Below are positions 16,301-26,191 of a DNA stretch of 64,000 nucleotides, piece by piece. This DNA is from Miltoncostaea sp963771025 (lineage in GTDB: Bacteria > Actinomycetota > Thermoleophilia > Miltoncostaeales > Miltoncostaeaceae), in contig CAVYRL010000008.1 in assembly GCA_963771025.1 (NCBI GenBank), forward strand, positions 310,001 to 374,000. Reading direction: 5' to 3'. The notes beneath the pieces were generated by a model. That model searched no databases, was not told where the DNA came from, and saw only the letters and a program-made list of their open reading frames with translations. A program made the position numbers and the translations under genes. Position 1 is the stretch's first letter; the number at the start of each line of letters is the position of its first letter.

Positions 16301-16698
16301 TCGCGCACCGGGGTCGGACGCCCGTTCTCGTCGACCGCCACCATCGTGAAGACGCCCTCGGTGCACAGCTCGCGGGTGTGCGACACGGGCTCCTCGCGGT
16401 AGGGCTCCTCGCGGTAGGCCTCCACGCGCACCTTCATGCTCGTGCGCCCGATCGACTCCACGGTGGCCACCAGCTCGACCAGCTCGCCCTGGTGGATCAC
16501 GACCCGGAAGGTGAGCGTCTCGACGGCGGCCGTCACAACCGCCGCCGTGCCGGCCCGACGCACCCCGGCCACGCCGGCCGCCGAGTCCATCCACGCCATC
16601 AACGTCCCGCCATAGAGCGTCCCGAGGTGGTTCGTGTCGCCCGGGAACACGGGCTCGCACATCCGCGTCTCCGGGTACTGCCGCATCGGTGCCGTCAT
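16297..16698 (-). CDS. Hotdog-fold acyl-CoA thioesterase
   Basis: The 133-residue product matches the YciA/BACH acyl-CoA hydrolase type. It has PGDTNHLGTLYGGTLMAWMD, with the Asn and Asp of the active site in the expected positions, followed by AAGVAGVRRAG and a strand-rich end. The family hydrolyses acyl-CoA to the acid and CoA in the cytosol. It starts 1 bp downstream of the recQ stop, so the two share an operon. The segment YREEPYREEP is duplicated (see repeat). Confidence 0.9.
   Translation of the reverse strand: MTAPMRQYPETRMCEPVFPGDTNHLGTLYGGTLMAWMDSAAGVAGVRRAGTAAVVTAAVETLTFRVVIHQGELVELVATVESIGRTSMKVRVEAYREEPYREEPVSHTRELCTEGVFTMVAVDENGRPTPVRD
16387..16416. repeat. 15-bp perfect tandem duplication inside the thioesterase gene
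   Basis: Two adjacent copies of gggctcctcgcggta lie at 16387-16401 and 16402-16416. They encode a duplicated Tyr-Arg-Glu-Glu-Pro. The frame is preserved. This looks like a recent slippage event in a surface loop. Confidence 0.85.
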
Positions 16699-16699
16699 C

Positions 16700-18724
16700 T
16701 CACCCCTCCGTCGCCGCGGCGACGAGCTCGAGTATCCGGGGGGCGTGGGTCTCCATCAACCAGGGGCCCACGCCGCGCACGGCGGACAACGCGGCATCGT
16801 CGCGCGGACCGGCCTGCGCGATGGCCGACAGGGTGCGGTTGGAGGCCACCCGGAAGGCCGGCCAGCCCAGATCCTTGGCCACCTCGCCGCGCCAGGCCCG
16901 CAGCGCGTCGAATATGCGGCGCTCGTCCACCGAAAGCGCCGCGGCCGGCTCGGGCGACGCCCCGCGCGCGGCGCGCGGCTCGTCCATCGGGATCGCGCTC
17001 AGCGCCACCAGGTCGGCAGGTGGGCTGCACACGTCGCAGCAGCGTTCCTCGGGGGCCGGCTCGGCGGGGTCGTCGAAGTGGGTCAGGAACGTCTGCCGGC
17101 GACACCTCTCGGCCCGGACGTAGCCGGTCGCCTGATCAACGCTCCGGTGCCGGCGGCGCAACTCGGCCGCGACCTGACCCTCCAGGTCATCGCGCTGATC
17201 CGGCGTCAGCCGCGCCGAGGCCAGGCGCCCGCGCCGCCCGCCGCCCGGCGCGCCCTCAATCTCGAGGGCTCCGACCCGCTCGGCCATCGCCAAGCGGAAG
17301 CCGGTCTCGTCGTCCACCTCGCGGCGATCGAGGGTGAAGACGCCCTCGGCGTCCGTGCGGGCGTCCAGCCGCGAGAGGAGCTGCTCGATCTCGCCCACGT
17401 CGATCCGGGCGTTGGAGATGCGCCGCCGAATGGCCATCTCGTCCGCCGGCCCGGTGACGATCAGGTGGCGCGAGGGCTCGCCGTCGCGGCCGGCCCGGCC
17501 GGCCTCCTGATACAGCTGCTCCAGGGAGTCGGGCAGCGCAGTGTGCACCACGAGGCGCACATCCGGCACGTTGACGCCCATGCCGAAGGCGTTGGTGGCC
17601 GCAACGACCTGCGCCCGACCGGTCGTGAAGGCGTCCTGGGCCTCGGTGCGATCCGCGCGTCCGGCGTGGTAGACGACGGCCGTGTGTCCGGCGCCGGTGA
17701 CCGCGGCCGCGGTCTCCTCGGCGGCGCGGCGGGTGCCGCAGTAGACGATGGTCTTGCCGCCCTCCGCTCCGGCCAGCGCGGAGAGCATCGCCTGGCGCTT
17801 GCGGGCCACCGACCCGCGCCCTTCCACCCACAGGGCGTCGAAGGTCAGGTTGGGCCGGTCGAAGCCGCCGATCACCTCGATCGGCTGGTCGAGCCCCAGT
17901 CGTCGGGCGATGTCTGCGCGCACGCGCGCCGTGGCCGTCGCCGTCAGGGCCATCGTCGCGCGCGGGCGCAGCTCCTGGCGGAACTGCCCGACGCGCCGGT
18001 AGTCGGGCCGGAACTCATGACCCCACTCGGAGACGCAGTGGGCCTCGTCGATCACCAGCAGCGCGACCCGGGCCTCGGCCATGGCGCGGCGGAAGACGGA
18101 CGAGTGGAAGCGCTCGGGGGCTACGTAGAGCAGCGAGAGCTCGCCGGCGCGCGCGCGCGTCACGGCGGCGCGCTGCTCCTCGTCGGAGAGGCCGGAGTGG
18201 AGCGCCGCGGCGGGAATGCCCGCCCGTTCGAGGCCCCCCAGCTGATCGGTCATGAGCGCGATCAGCGGCGAGACGACCACGGTCAGTCCCCGCAGGGTGG
18301 CCGCCGGGGCCTGGTAGCAGAGCGATTTGCCCGATCCGGTCGCCATCACCACCAGCGCGTCACGACCCGCGAGGGCGGCGGCGATGGCCTGGTCCTGCCC
18401 CGGCCGCAGCCGGCGGACGCCGAGGCGGGCCAGCGCGTCGTCCAGACCCGGCCGCTCGGGGGCGACCTCGCCATCACCCTCGGGCTGCCTGCGCGCGACG
18501 AGACCGGTCACGAGGCGGCCCAGCACGGCGCGGCTCGGCGCCCCGAGGGCGCCCCACGATTCGCGCAGGGCGCTCAGGAGACCCTCGATGCGGGCGCGCG
18601 CGGCGGGGGGCTCCACGCCGGCGATCTCGGTCGCCTCGACCCACCGCGCCAGGTCCGCGAGCTCGCCGAGGGGCAGCTCGGCGCCGTCGATGATGCCCGG
18701 ATTCGTGGTGGCGGCGGTCGTCAC
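16700..18724 (-). CDS. recQ: ATP-dependent DNA helicase RecQ
   Basis: The 674-residue product starts with a GTG at 18722-18724. Helicase motifs are RPGQDQAIAAALAGRDALVV, Walker A ATGSGKSLCYQ, DEAHCVSEWGHEFRPDYRRV, and the motif VI region YQEAGRAGRDGEPS. The zinc-binding region is recognisable by CRRQTFLTHFDD and CCDVCSPP. An HRDC-like C-terminal domain follows (VDERRIFDALRAWRGEVAKD, TLSAIAQAGPRD). RecQ unwinds DNA in recombination and repair. About 90 residues precede the helicase core; this helical extension (LGELADLARWVEATEIAGVE) is longer than in Escherichia coli RecQ. The stop is 1 bp before the thioesterase start. Confidence 0.93.
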   Translation of the reverse strand: MTTAATTNPGIIDGAELPLGELADLARWVEATEIAGVEPPAARARIEGLLSALRESWGALGAPSRAVLGRLVTGLVARRQPEGDGEVAPERPGLDDALARLGVRRLRPGQDQAIAAALAGRDALVVMATGSGKSLCYQAPAATLRGLTVVVSPLIALMTDQLGGLERAGIPAAALHSGLSDEEQRAAVTRARAGELSLLYVAPERFHSSVFRRAMAEARVALLVIDEAHCVSEWGHEFRPDYRRVGQFRQELRPRATMALTATATARVRADIARRLGLDQPIEVIGGFDRPNLTFDALWVEGRGSVARKRQAMLSALAGAEGGKTIVYCGTRRAAEETAAAVTGAGHTAVVYHAGRADRTEAQDAFTTGRAQVVAATNAFGMGVNVPDVRLVVHTALPDSLEQLYQEAGRAGRDGEPSRHLIVTGPADEMAIRRRISNARIDVGEIEQLLSRLDARTDAEGVFTLDRREVDDETGFRLAMAERVGALEIEGAPGGGRRGRLASARLTPDQRDDLEGQVAAELRRRHRSVDQATGYVRAERCRRQTFLTHFDDPAEPAPEERCCDVCSPPADLVALSAIPMDEPRAARGASPEPAAALSVDERRIFDALRAWRGEVAKDLGWPAFRVASNRTLSAIAQAGPRDDAALSAVRGVGPWLMETHAPRILELVAAATEG

Positions 18725-19107
18725 CGACGCAGAGTGGCAGCCCGGCCGGACGGATGCCTCGGGTGGGGACGCCCGCCACACTCCGCCACCCGCCGTGCGC
18801 CGAGATACCGGGCGCGCCGTCCAGCGCGCGCGGCTCGCAGACGAACCCGGCGACCCGGGCGCCGGACGCGTCGTTCACGTGGACGAGACCCGGCCTGGAC
18901 GGCACGGGGTCGGGCAGGCGGGACAGCCGGGGGTCGGGGGCGGTGCGCCATCGGGAGAGCGCTCCGGGCCCGTGGCGCGGGCGGGTCGTCGATCCAGTGA
19001 TCCAGACGTTCATCCCGCCTCCCGGCTCGACCCTCGTCGATCGGGTCCGCCCCTGATCGAGCGGCCACGGTACGGTACGCCGGACGCCGACCGACGAAGG
19101 GACCGCA
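18725..19107. other. Gap of 383 bp between recQ and the stress-protein gene; possible extra - strand frame
   Basis: No recognised gene lies here. On the - strand an ATG at 19013, behind a purine-rich ggaggcggg directly at the start, opens a frame with coding-like composition (MNVWITGSTTRPRH, LVHVNDASGARVAGFVCEP). It runs into recQ in a different frame, to 18474. It could be a small gene overlapping recQ, an upstream piece of recQ separated by a frameshift, or chance. The promoter of the + strand stress-protein gene should also lie here. Confidence 0.3.
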
Positions 19108-19917
19108 GTGGAGATCACACGAGTGGTGTGCGCCGTGGAGTCCGGGGCGCAGAGCATCGTCGTCGCGCGGCAGGCGATCGCGCTGGCGCCCCCCGGGGTG
19201 CCGGTGGTGCTGGTGGGGGCCGTCGACCTCGAGGCGGCCGAGCGGGCGATGCAGCCGATGTCGGGCGAGATGGACACCGGCCAGCTGATCGCCCCCATCC
19301 CGGTCGGCGCCGCGCAGATGCTGAGCGACGCCATGCGCGAGGACCTCGAGACCACCAGGTCCGCCGTATTCGACCTGGCGCCCGGCGCGACCGTCTCCCT
19401 GGTGGAAGGCCCCCTGATCCTGGCGATGCGCGAAGAGGCGGGCGACGACGTGGGTGTGCTGCTCGCCATCGACGCCCCGCAGGAGGCGCGCACGCTCGGC
19501 CTCCTGGGCGGCGAGCCGGCGACGTGGCTGCTCCATGAGACGACGCTGCCGGTGTTCCTGGGCCGCGCCTCGAAACGGGCCGAGCCCTTCCCCCGCTCCG
19601 TCGCCGTGGGCTACGACGGCGGGCCGACGTTGACCATCGCGGTGGGGGCGGCCGGTGAGATCGCCGCCCGGAGCGGCGCGGAGCTGCGCATCGTCGTCGC
19701 CAAGGGCGGCCCCGAGGGGGGTATCGGCGACCTCGCCGCCGGCCTGCCGGCCCACGAGGTCGTGCACGATCACCACAGCCCGGTGCACGCGCTCTCGGAG
19801 CTCGACGTCGACCTGATCGTGGTCGGCAGCCGCGGGCTGCACGGCCTGCGGGCGCTCGGCAGCGTCAGCGAGCGGGTCGCCCACAAGGCCCACGCGTCGG
19901 TATTGGTGGTTCGCTAA
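19108..19917 (+). CDS. Universal stress protein (two tandem UspA domains)
   Basis: The 269-residue product has two Usp-like halves. The first opens MEITRVVCAVESGAQSIVVA. The second opens FPRSVAVGYDGGPTLTIAVG and ends with the ATP-binding-type loop IVVGSRGLHGLRALGSVSER followed by VAHKAHASVLVVR, matching G-2x-G-9x-G-(S/T). Only the second half carries the full nucleotide loop. Usp proteins act in the cytosol in stress and dormancy. The start is GTG. A hairpin follows the stop. Confidence 0.85.
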   Translation: MEITRVVCAVESGAQSIVVARQAIALAPPGVPVVLVGAVDLEAAERAMQPMSGEMDTGQLIAPIPVGAAQMLSDAMREDLETTRSAVFDLAPGATVSLVEGPLILAMREEAGDDVGVLLAIDAPQEARTLGLLGGEPATWLLHETTLPVFLGRASKRAEPFPRSVAVGYDGGPTLTIAVGAAGEIAARSGAELRIVVAKGGPEGGIGDLAAGLPAHEVVHDHHSPVHALSELDVDLIVVGSRGLHGLRALGSVSERVAHKAHASVLVVR

Positions 19918-19932
19918 CACTCCGGCCGCGAG

Positions 19933-19946
19933 GAGGGCGGGCCCTC
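19933..19946. terminator. Hairpin after the stress-protein gene
   Basis: GAGGGC and GCCCTC form a perfect 6-bp inverted repeat with a 2-nt centre, 16 bp after the stop. There is no T-run. It may separate transcription of the stress-protein gene from the kinase gene. Confidence 0.35.
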
Positions 19947-19989
19947 ACCGCGAATCCCTGAGGGTGATCGCACACGACTCGCAGGGGGG

Positions 19990-21480
19990 TTGGCACTGAG
20001 GCTCGTACCGGGCGAGGACTTCGGCCGCTACCGCATCGAGGCCGAGATCGGCCGCGGCGGGCAGGCGGTCGTCTACCGGGCGACCCAGCTCGAGCTGGAT
20101 CGTCAGGTCGCACTGAAGGTCTTCGACGAGGGCTACCTCGACCGCGGCGGAGCGCTCGAGCGCTTCCGGCGCGAGGCGATCGCCGCCGGCCGGCTCGAGC
20201 ACCCGCGCATCGTCCCGGTGTACGACGCGGGCGAGGCCGACGGCCGCGCGTACATGTCCATGCGGCTCATCCCCGGCGACAGCCTGGCGGAGCGCATCGC
20301 CCGCAACGGCCCCCTTCCCCCCGCGGAGGCGATGGCCGTGCTGACGGACATCGGCGAGGCGATCGACTTCGCCCACGCCCGGGGCACGGTGCATCGCGAC
20401 GTCAAGACGGCCAACATCCTGCTCGACCCCGAAGGGGCCTCCTATCTGAGCGACTTCGGGCTGGTGCGCCTGGACGACATGCCCGGTCTGACGCGGCGCG
20501 GCGACTGGCTGGGCACAGCCGAGTACGTCTCCCCCGAGCAGGTTGAGGGCGAGCCCGCCACGCCCGGCTCCGACCTCTACTCGCTGGCGGTCGTCGCGTT
20601 CGAGGTGCTGACCGGCCGGCCCCCCTTCGTGCGCCGTGAGCCGAGCGCCACCCTGCTCGCCCACGTGCGCGACCCGGTGCCCGATGCGTCCGCCGTCGCC
20701 CATGGCCTGCCCTCGGCGGTCGACGAGGTGCTGGCGCGCGGGCTGGCCAAGGAGCCGCGCGAGCGGCCCGAGAGCGCCGAGGAGCTGGTGGACGAGCTGC
20801 GCATCGCGCTGGGCTCCCGCGTGGCGCAGGCCATCCCCGTCGCGGCGGTGGCCGGAGGAGGCGGATCGCGGGTCACCGGCGACCCCTGGGATGTCGCGCT
20901 GGCACACTTCAGCGGTGCCGGCGGAGGCAACGGCGACACCCCCGACGATGACGGGCCCCGGGACTACGTGCCCGTGCCGGACCGCCTCACGCAGGCGTTC
21001 GGCGATGCCGCGCGGCGGCGGGGCCTGGCCATGAAGCGCGACGTCGCGATCGCGGCCGGCATCGCCGCCGTGGTACTGCTTCTCACCGCCGGCGTGGGTG
21101 GATGGATCCTGGGATCCTCGAGCGCCGACGCGTCGGGCGCGAAGGCAGAGGGGTACAGCGCCGGCGTCGCGGCCGGCAAGAAGGCCGGCGCGGTGTCGGG
21201 AGCGCGCCAGGGCCGCATCGCCGGCAAGAAGGAGGGCCTCGCGCAGGGTCGCCGGACCGGCTTCGCCGCCGGAAAGAAGGCCGGGGTCGCCGAGGGCACC
21301 GATGCCGGCATCAGCCAGGGCATCGCGACCGGGCGGGCCTCCGCGCTCGCCGGCCTCGGCAGCGGCTGGTACGTCGTCCAGATCGGACCCAACGGCATCG
21401 CGCGCTCGCAACCCGTCGCGACCGACGCCAGCAAGTGCTACGCCGTCAGCGGCGGCACGGTCCTCAGCGGACCCTGCTGA
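19990..21480 (+). CDS. Membrane Ser/Thr protein kinase with xxxG-repeat ectodomain
   Basis: The 496-residue product starts with TTG at 19990 behind cagggggg. The kinase domain spans residues about 14-275. It shows the loop IGRGGQAVVY, Lys43 in VALKVF, the catalytic loop HRDVKTANILL with Asp137, DFG at 155-157, and GTAEYVSPEQ in the activation segment. A linker and one membrane helix (about 351-374) follow. The outer part is a run of sixteen xxxG tetrapeptides (residues 385-448) and then a ~48-residue tail with YVVQIGPNGI and two Cys. The kinase is of the bacterial Hanks type and would phosphorylate cytosolic Thr/Ser. Here the ectodomain is a glycine repeat instead of the PASTA domains of PknB. 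An FHA-HTH protein in the same window is one possible reader (inference). Confidence 0.92.
   Translation: MALRLVPGEDFGRYRIEAEIGRGGQAVVYRATQLELDRQVALKVFDEGYLDRGGALERFRREAIAAGRLEHPRIVPVYDAGEADGRAYMSMRLIPGDSLAERIARNGPLPPAEAMAVLTDIGEAIDFAHARGTVHRDVKTANILLDPEGASYLSDFGLVRLDDMPGLTRRGDWLGTAEYVSPEQVEGEPATPGSDLYSLAVVAFEVLTGRPPFVRREPSATLLAHVRDPVPDASAVAHGLPSAVDEVLARGLAKEPRERPESAEELVDELRIALGSRVAQAIPVAAVAGGGGSRVTGDPWDVALAHFSGAGGGNGDTPDDDGPRDYVPVPDRLTQAFGDAARRRGLAMKRDVAIAAGIAAVVLLLTAGVGGWILGSSSADASGAKAEGYSAGVAAGKKAGAVSGARQGRIAGKKEGLAQGRRTGFAAGKKAGVAEGTDAGISQGIATGRASALAGLGSGWYVVQIGPNGIARSQPVATDASKCYAVSGGTVLSGPC
21142..21333 (+). repeat. Sixteen in-frame xxxG tetrapeptide units in the kinase ectodomain
   Basis: From Lys385 every fourth residue is Gly without exception for 16 units: KAEG, YSAG, VAAG, KKAG, AVSG, ARQG and so on to IATG. 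KKAG occurs twice. Many non-glycine positions are Ala, Lys, Arg or Gln. The period of four suggests close helix packing of the glycine-zipper kind. Confidence 0.95.
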
Positions 21481-21486
21481 GCGTCC

Positions 21487-22179
21487 TCAGCGCAGGAGTT
21501 TGCGGGCACGCAGGTAGCGCGTGATCCCACGACCGACCGCGGCGGCGATCGGATCGACCTTGCGCAGGAAGACGTCGTCGACGCCGGGGGCTCCGCACTC
21601 GATCAGCACGCGCGCGCCGGCGTTGGTGCGGTAGTAGCCGTAGTAGCGCATCATCCGCGGGTTGCCGTTGCGCCGCTCCACGCCCGTGTAGGAGCCCCGC
21701 GCGCCGTTGGCCCTGGTGTGGATGGCGCCGAACGTCACCCCGATGCGCTTCGCGAGAGCCAGCGAGCGATGCTCCACGGCCGGTGACACCTTTGTCGCGG
21801 CCCGGTGTGGCGCGCTGTCGGAGTAGGGCACGGGGCGCCCCGTGCCGAAGCCCTCGCCGTGGTACCAGTTCTCGCCCGCCCCGGTGATGGCGCGGCCGAT
21901 CGCGGCGTGGCCTCCGTCCGAGTCGTGGTGGATGCTGATGAACACGGCTCCCCGCGAGCCGAAGGGCGTCACGCGGCCCGGCGTGCGGCGCGCGTCGACA
22001 CCCGTGGCGCGCAGGCGGGTCACCAGACGGGCGGCAACCCGGGTCGTGAAGCCCACCTCGCTGCCGAAGGGGCCCGAGCCCGCACCGGTCTGGGCGGTGT
22101 ACCCGGGCTCGCGCGGCCCCTGGTGACCGGCCTGCACCCACACGATCGGGGCCGGCGGGGTTGCGTGGACGGCGATCAA
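21487..22179 (-). CDS. N-acetylmuramoyl-L-alanine amidase (Amidase_3 type)
   Basis: The 230-residue product starts with TTG at 22177-22179, overlapping the trpA stop by 3 nt. Amidase_3 landmarks are VWVQAGHQG (zinc ligand region), VFISIHHDSDGGHAA with the conserved His, and the C-terminal catalytic block ARVLIECGAPGVDD with its Glu. The family cuts peptidoglycan between muramic acid and L-Ala. No cleavable signal peptide is evident at the chosen start, which is odd for a wall enzyme; the true start might lie further upstream, inside trpA. Being co-transcribed with trp genes looks incidental. Confidence 0.82.
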   Translation of the reverse strand: MIAVHATPPAPIVWVQAGHQGPREPGYTAQTGAGSGPFGSEVGFTTRVAARLVTRLRATGVDARRTPGRVTPFGSRGAVFISIHHDSDGGHAAIGRAITGAGENWYHGEGFGTGRPVPYSDSAPHRAATKVSPAVEHRSLALAKRIGVTFGAIHTRANGARGSYTGVERRNGNPRMMRYYGYYRTNAGARVLIECGAPGVDDVFLRKVDPIAAAVGRGITRYLRARKLLR

Positions 22180-22974
22180 CGGGCCGCCGCCAGGCCCCGC
22201 AGCGCGTCGATCGCCTCGGCGGCGAAGTCCTCCACCGCGGCCTCGGCGGCCTCCGGGTCGGAAGCGGCGCGGATGCGCCGGATGATCTCGCTGGCCACGA
22301 TCACACCGTCGGCGATGCCGCCGATCGCCGCCACGTGCTCGGGCGTGCGGATGCCGAAGCCGACGGCCAGTGGCGCATCGATCGCGGCGCGGGCCCGCGC
22401 CATGAAGTCGCGCAGGGCGCCGTCCACGCGCACGTCACCGCCGGTGACGCCGGCCACCGACACGCAGTAGACGAAGCCATCGGCCTGGCGGCCGATGGCG
22501 GCCAGGCGGCCCGGGTGGGTCGTCGGGGCCGCGAGCGGGATGATGCTGACCCCGGCGCGGCGCGCCTGCTCGCGCACCTCGGCACCCTCGTCGATGGGCA
22601 GGTCGGGGATGATCACCCCTGCCACCGCGGCACGCGCGGCACGCTCCATGAAGGCCCGGGGGCCGGCCGCGAGCACGATGTTGACATAGGTCATGAGCAC
22701 CACCGGAGGGCCGCCGCGCAGTCCGTCGGCGATCGCGATCACGTCATCGGGCCGGACGCCGCGCTCCAGGGCGATCTGGCCGGCCGCCTGGATGGTGGGG
22801 CCGTCGGCCAGCGGATCCGAGAAGGGGATGCCAAGCTCGATCAGGTCCGCGTGCCGGGCCGCGGCGGCCGCGTGCGCCGCACTCGCGGCGAGATCGGGAT
22901 ATCCGCCCATGATGTACGGCATGAAAAGCGGCCGTCCGGCGTTCTCGAAGGTCGCGCGGATGCGCGCCCCGCCC

Positions 22975-22982
<8 letters not shown>
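22176..22982 (-). CDS. trpA: Tryptophan synthase alpha chain
   Basis: The 268-residue product cleaves indole-3-glycerol phosphate to indole and glyceraldehyde 3-phosphate. Its catalytic residues Glu49 and Asp60 sit in LIELGIPFSDPLADG. The opening (RPLFMPYIMGGYPD) and the phosphate-binding VGFGIRTPEHV also match. It follows trpB with an 8-nt overlap, consistent with the alpha2beta2 complex in which indole is passed by a tunnel. Confidence 0.97.
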
Positions 22983-24176
<1,194 letters not shown>

Positions 24177-24180
<4 letters not shown>

Positions 24181-24824
24181 GCGACCACCTGCCCCACCGC
24201 GGCCACCGCGGTCACGAAGGCCGTCACCAGGGCGGGATCCTTTCGGCCCGGCGCGCTCTCGACCCCGCTGGACACGTCAACCAGCACGGGGCGCAGCCGG
24301 AGCGCCGCGTCGCCGACGGTCTCGGGCCGCAGCCCGCCGGCCAGGGCGAACGGCCGCCCGAGCGGGTTGTCGGTCAGCAGCGTCCAGTCGAAGCTCGTCC
24401 CCGTGCCCCCGTCGCGGCCGGCGACGGCCGCGTCGAGCATCACGAGGTCGGCGGCACTCGCGCGGGCCCGGTCGAGCGACGCGGCGTCGCGCACCCCGAT
24501 GCCCTGGATCACCGGCAGGCCGCTGACGCGGCGGGCCTCGTCGGGATCGGCGTCGCCGTGGATCTGCAGGTGTGTCAGCCCCACCTCGCGCGCGATGCGG
24601 GCCATCTCGGCGGGCGATGACCCCACGAAGACGCCCACGCGGGCGATCGCGGCCGGCACGACGACCATCACGGCGGCCGCCGTGGCTTCATCGACGCGGC
24701 GCGGGCTCCCCTCGGCGAACACGACCCCGATGCCCCAGACGCCCAGGCGCGCACACGCGGCCGCGTCCTCCGGCGTGGTCAGCCCGCAGATCTTGACCGC
24801 GACGCCGTGCCCCTCAGGCAACAT
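24177..24824 (-). CDS. trpF: Phosphoribosylanthranilate isomerase
   Basis: The 215-residue product has the beta/alpha-barrel signature VKICGLTTPEDA (catalytic Cys13) and LTHLQIHGDADPDEA. The catalytic Asp lies in LVMLDAAVAGRDGGTG. It converts phosphoribosylanthranilate to CdRP in tryptophan synthesis. The ATG at 24822-24824 lies inside the end of the histidine-kinase gene. trpE, trpG, trpD and trpC are not in this window, so the pathway is split. Confidence 0.95.
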
Positions 24825-26016
24825 CGACCGACACCTCCGGCGCGGAGCCGCTCCACCGCGGCAGGAACACGCGCACCGTCGTCCCCTGGCCCGCGGCGCT
24901 GACGATGTCGAACGAGCCGCCGAGGATCTGGGCGCGGTCGCGCATGCCATACAGGCCGAACCGCGCCAGGGGCATCCCCGGGCGGCGGCGCTGGACCTCT
25001 TCGGGGTCGAATCCGCGTCCGTCGTCGGTCACCTCGAGCGTGACACCCGAGTCGTCCTCGGTCACGCGCACGTCGACCCGCGTGGCACGACCGTGGCGCT
25101 GAGCATTGGTGAGCGTCTCCTGGAGGATGCGGTAAAGGGTGATCCGCTGCGTGATGGATACACCGTTGACCGGGAATTCGCCGATCCACTCGGCATGGGC
25201 CTCGACGTCGCTGCGCGACTCGAAGGCGGTGACGCCGTCCTGGAGGATCTCGGACAGGCGCCGGTCCTCGAACTGCGCCGGGCGCAGGTGGCCGATGAGC
25301 TCGCGCATCTCGTGCAGCGCCCCGCCGACGGTCTCGTAGATGCGGCCGACCGCCGGGCGGATCGACTCGGGCGTGGGAAGGCCGCCCTCCTCGGCGTCGG
25401 CGAGGTCGGCCTCGAGCAGCTGCACCTCGAGCATCGCCACGGACAGCTGCTGCGTCGGGCCGTCGTGGATGTCGAGTCCCATGCGGCCCAACATGCGCTC
25501 GTCGGTTGCCAGGATCTGGGCCATCGCACGCTCGAGGTTGTCGCGCACCCTCACGACGTCGATCAGCGCGCCGATCCGGCGCGCGCCCACCCGCAGGGCG
25601 TGACGGGACACCGGGTCCTCCGCCAGCGGCGCGCCGCCCGCGACGACGACGACGCCACCCGACTGCGGCGCCACCGGCACGACGACGGCGAACGGAGCGT
25701 CCACGCCGGCGAGCGCCGCGGCGAGCCCGCCGTCGTCACCGGGGGCGATCTCGCGCTCCTCCGCGAGCGCCTCGTGCTCGAGGGCCGTCGCGATCGCGGC
25801 ACCCTCCTCCTCCGAGAGGCCGGCCGAGATCAGCCGCCCGGCCGCCTCGCGAGGGTCGTGGACCCACGCCACCGCCATGCGGGCGTCCGCTCCCGAGCGG
25901 ATCACCTCGGCCAGATCGGCGATGGCGGCGTCACCGCGGGCGGGGTCCGCCTCGGCCGACGTGATCGCGACGAGAGCCGCGACCGCGGCGCGTGACGGTG
26001 GGTCGGCGTCGGGCAT
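24814..26016 (-). CDS. Sensor histidine kinase (NarL-type, HisKA_3/HATPase)
   Basis: The 400-residue product starts with ATG at 26014-26016 behind ggaggat. Residues 1-155 form a soluble, GAF-like sensor region with no membrane segment. The HisKA_3 phosphoacceptor is GLDIHDGPTQQLS (His184). The N-box is LYRILQETLTNAQRHG, and the G-boxes are TDDGRGFDP and GLYGMRDRAQILGG. The kinase is therefore cytosolic and presumably senses an intracellular or gas signal. The end overlaps trpF by 11 nt, so it heads the trp run. Two response regulators lie divergently upstream and are its likely partners. Confidence 0.9.
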   Translation of the reverse strand: MPDADPPSRAAVAALVAITSAEADPARGDAAIADLAEVIRSGADARMAVAWVHDPREAAGRLISAGLSEEEGAAIATALEHEALAEEREIAPGDDGGLAAALAGVDAPFAVVVPVAPQSGGVVVVAGGAPLAEDPVSRHALRVGARRIGALIDVVRVRDNLERAMAQILATDERMLGRMGLDIHDGPTQQLSVAMLEVQLLEADLADAEEGGLPTPESIRPAVGRIYETVGGALHEMRELIGHLRPAQFEDRRLSEILQDGVTAFESRSDVEAHAEWIGEFPVNGVSITQRITLYRILQETLTNAQRHGRATRVDVRVTEDDSGVTLEVTDDGRGFDPEEVQRRRPGMPLARFGLYGMRDRAQILGGSFDIVSAAGQGTTVRVFLPRWSGSAPEVSVDVA

Positions 26017-26191
26017 ATCCTCCAATCGTACCGATAGCGCCCTGGGCGACCCCGGCAGCGCTTTTCGCCTATACCTCCTGATGGATCGAACTACCAAGGC
26101 GTCTAGGCGACCTGATGATGTATGGGGCGTAGGATTCTGCCGCGGGAGCCGTGAATCCGCGTTTCCCACGTGACCGAGGGGGGTCCGACCG
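26017..26191. promoter_or_regulatory. Divergent control region, kinase/trp versus response regulators
   Basis: This 175-bp gap holds both promoters. It contains an inverted repeat, CGCCTA at 26066-26071 and TAGGCG at 26104-26109, around A/T-richer DNA. No exact promoter boxes could be assigned with confidence. Confidence 0.4.

Noticed and set aside
16634..19000. A 788-codon + strand frame opposite recQ.
   Set aside because: Antisense shadow of recQ with no motif.
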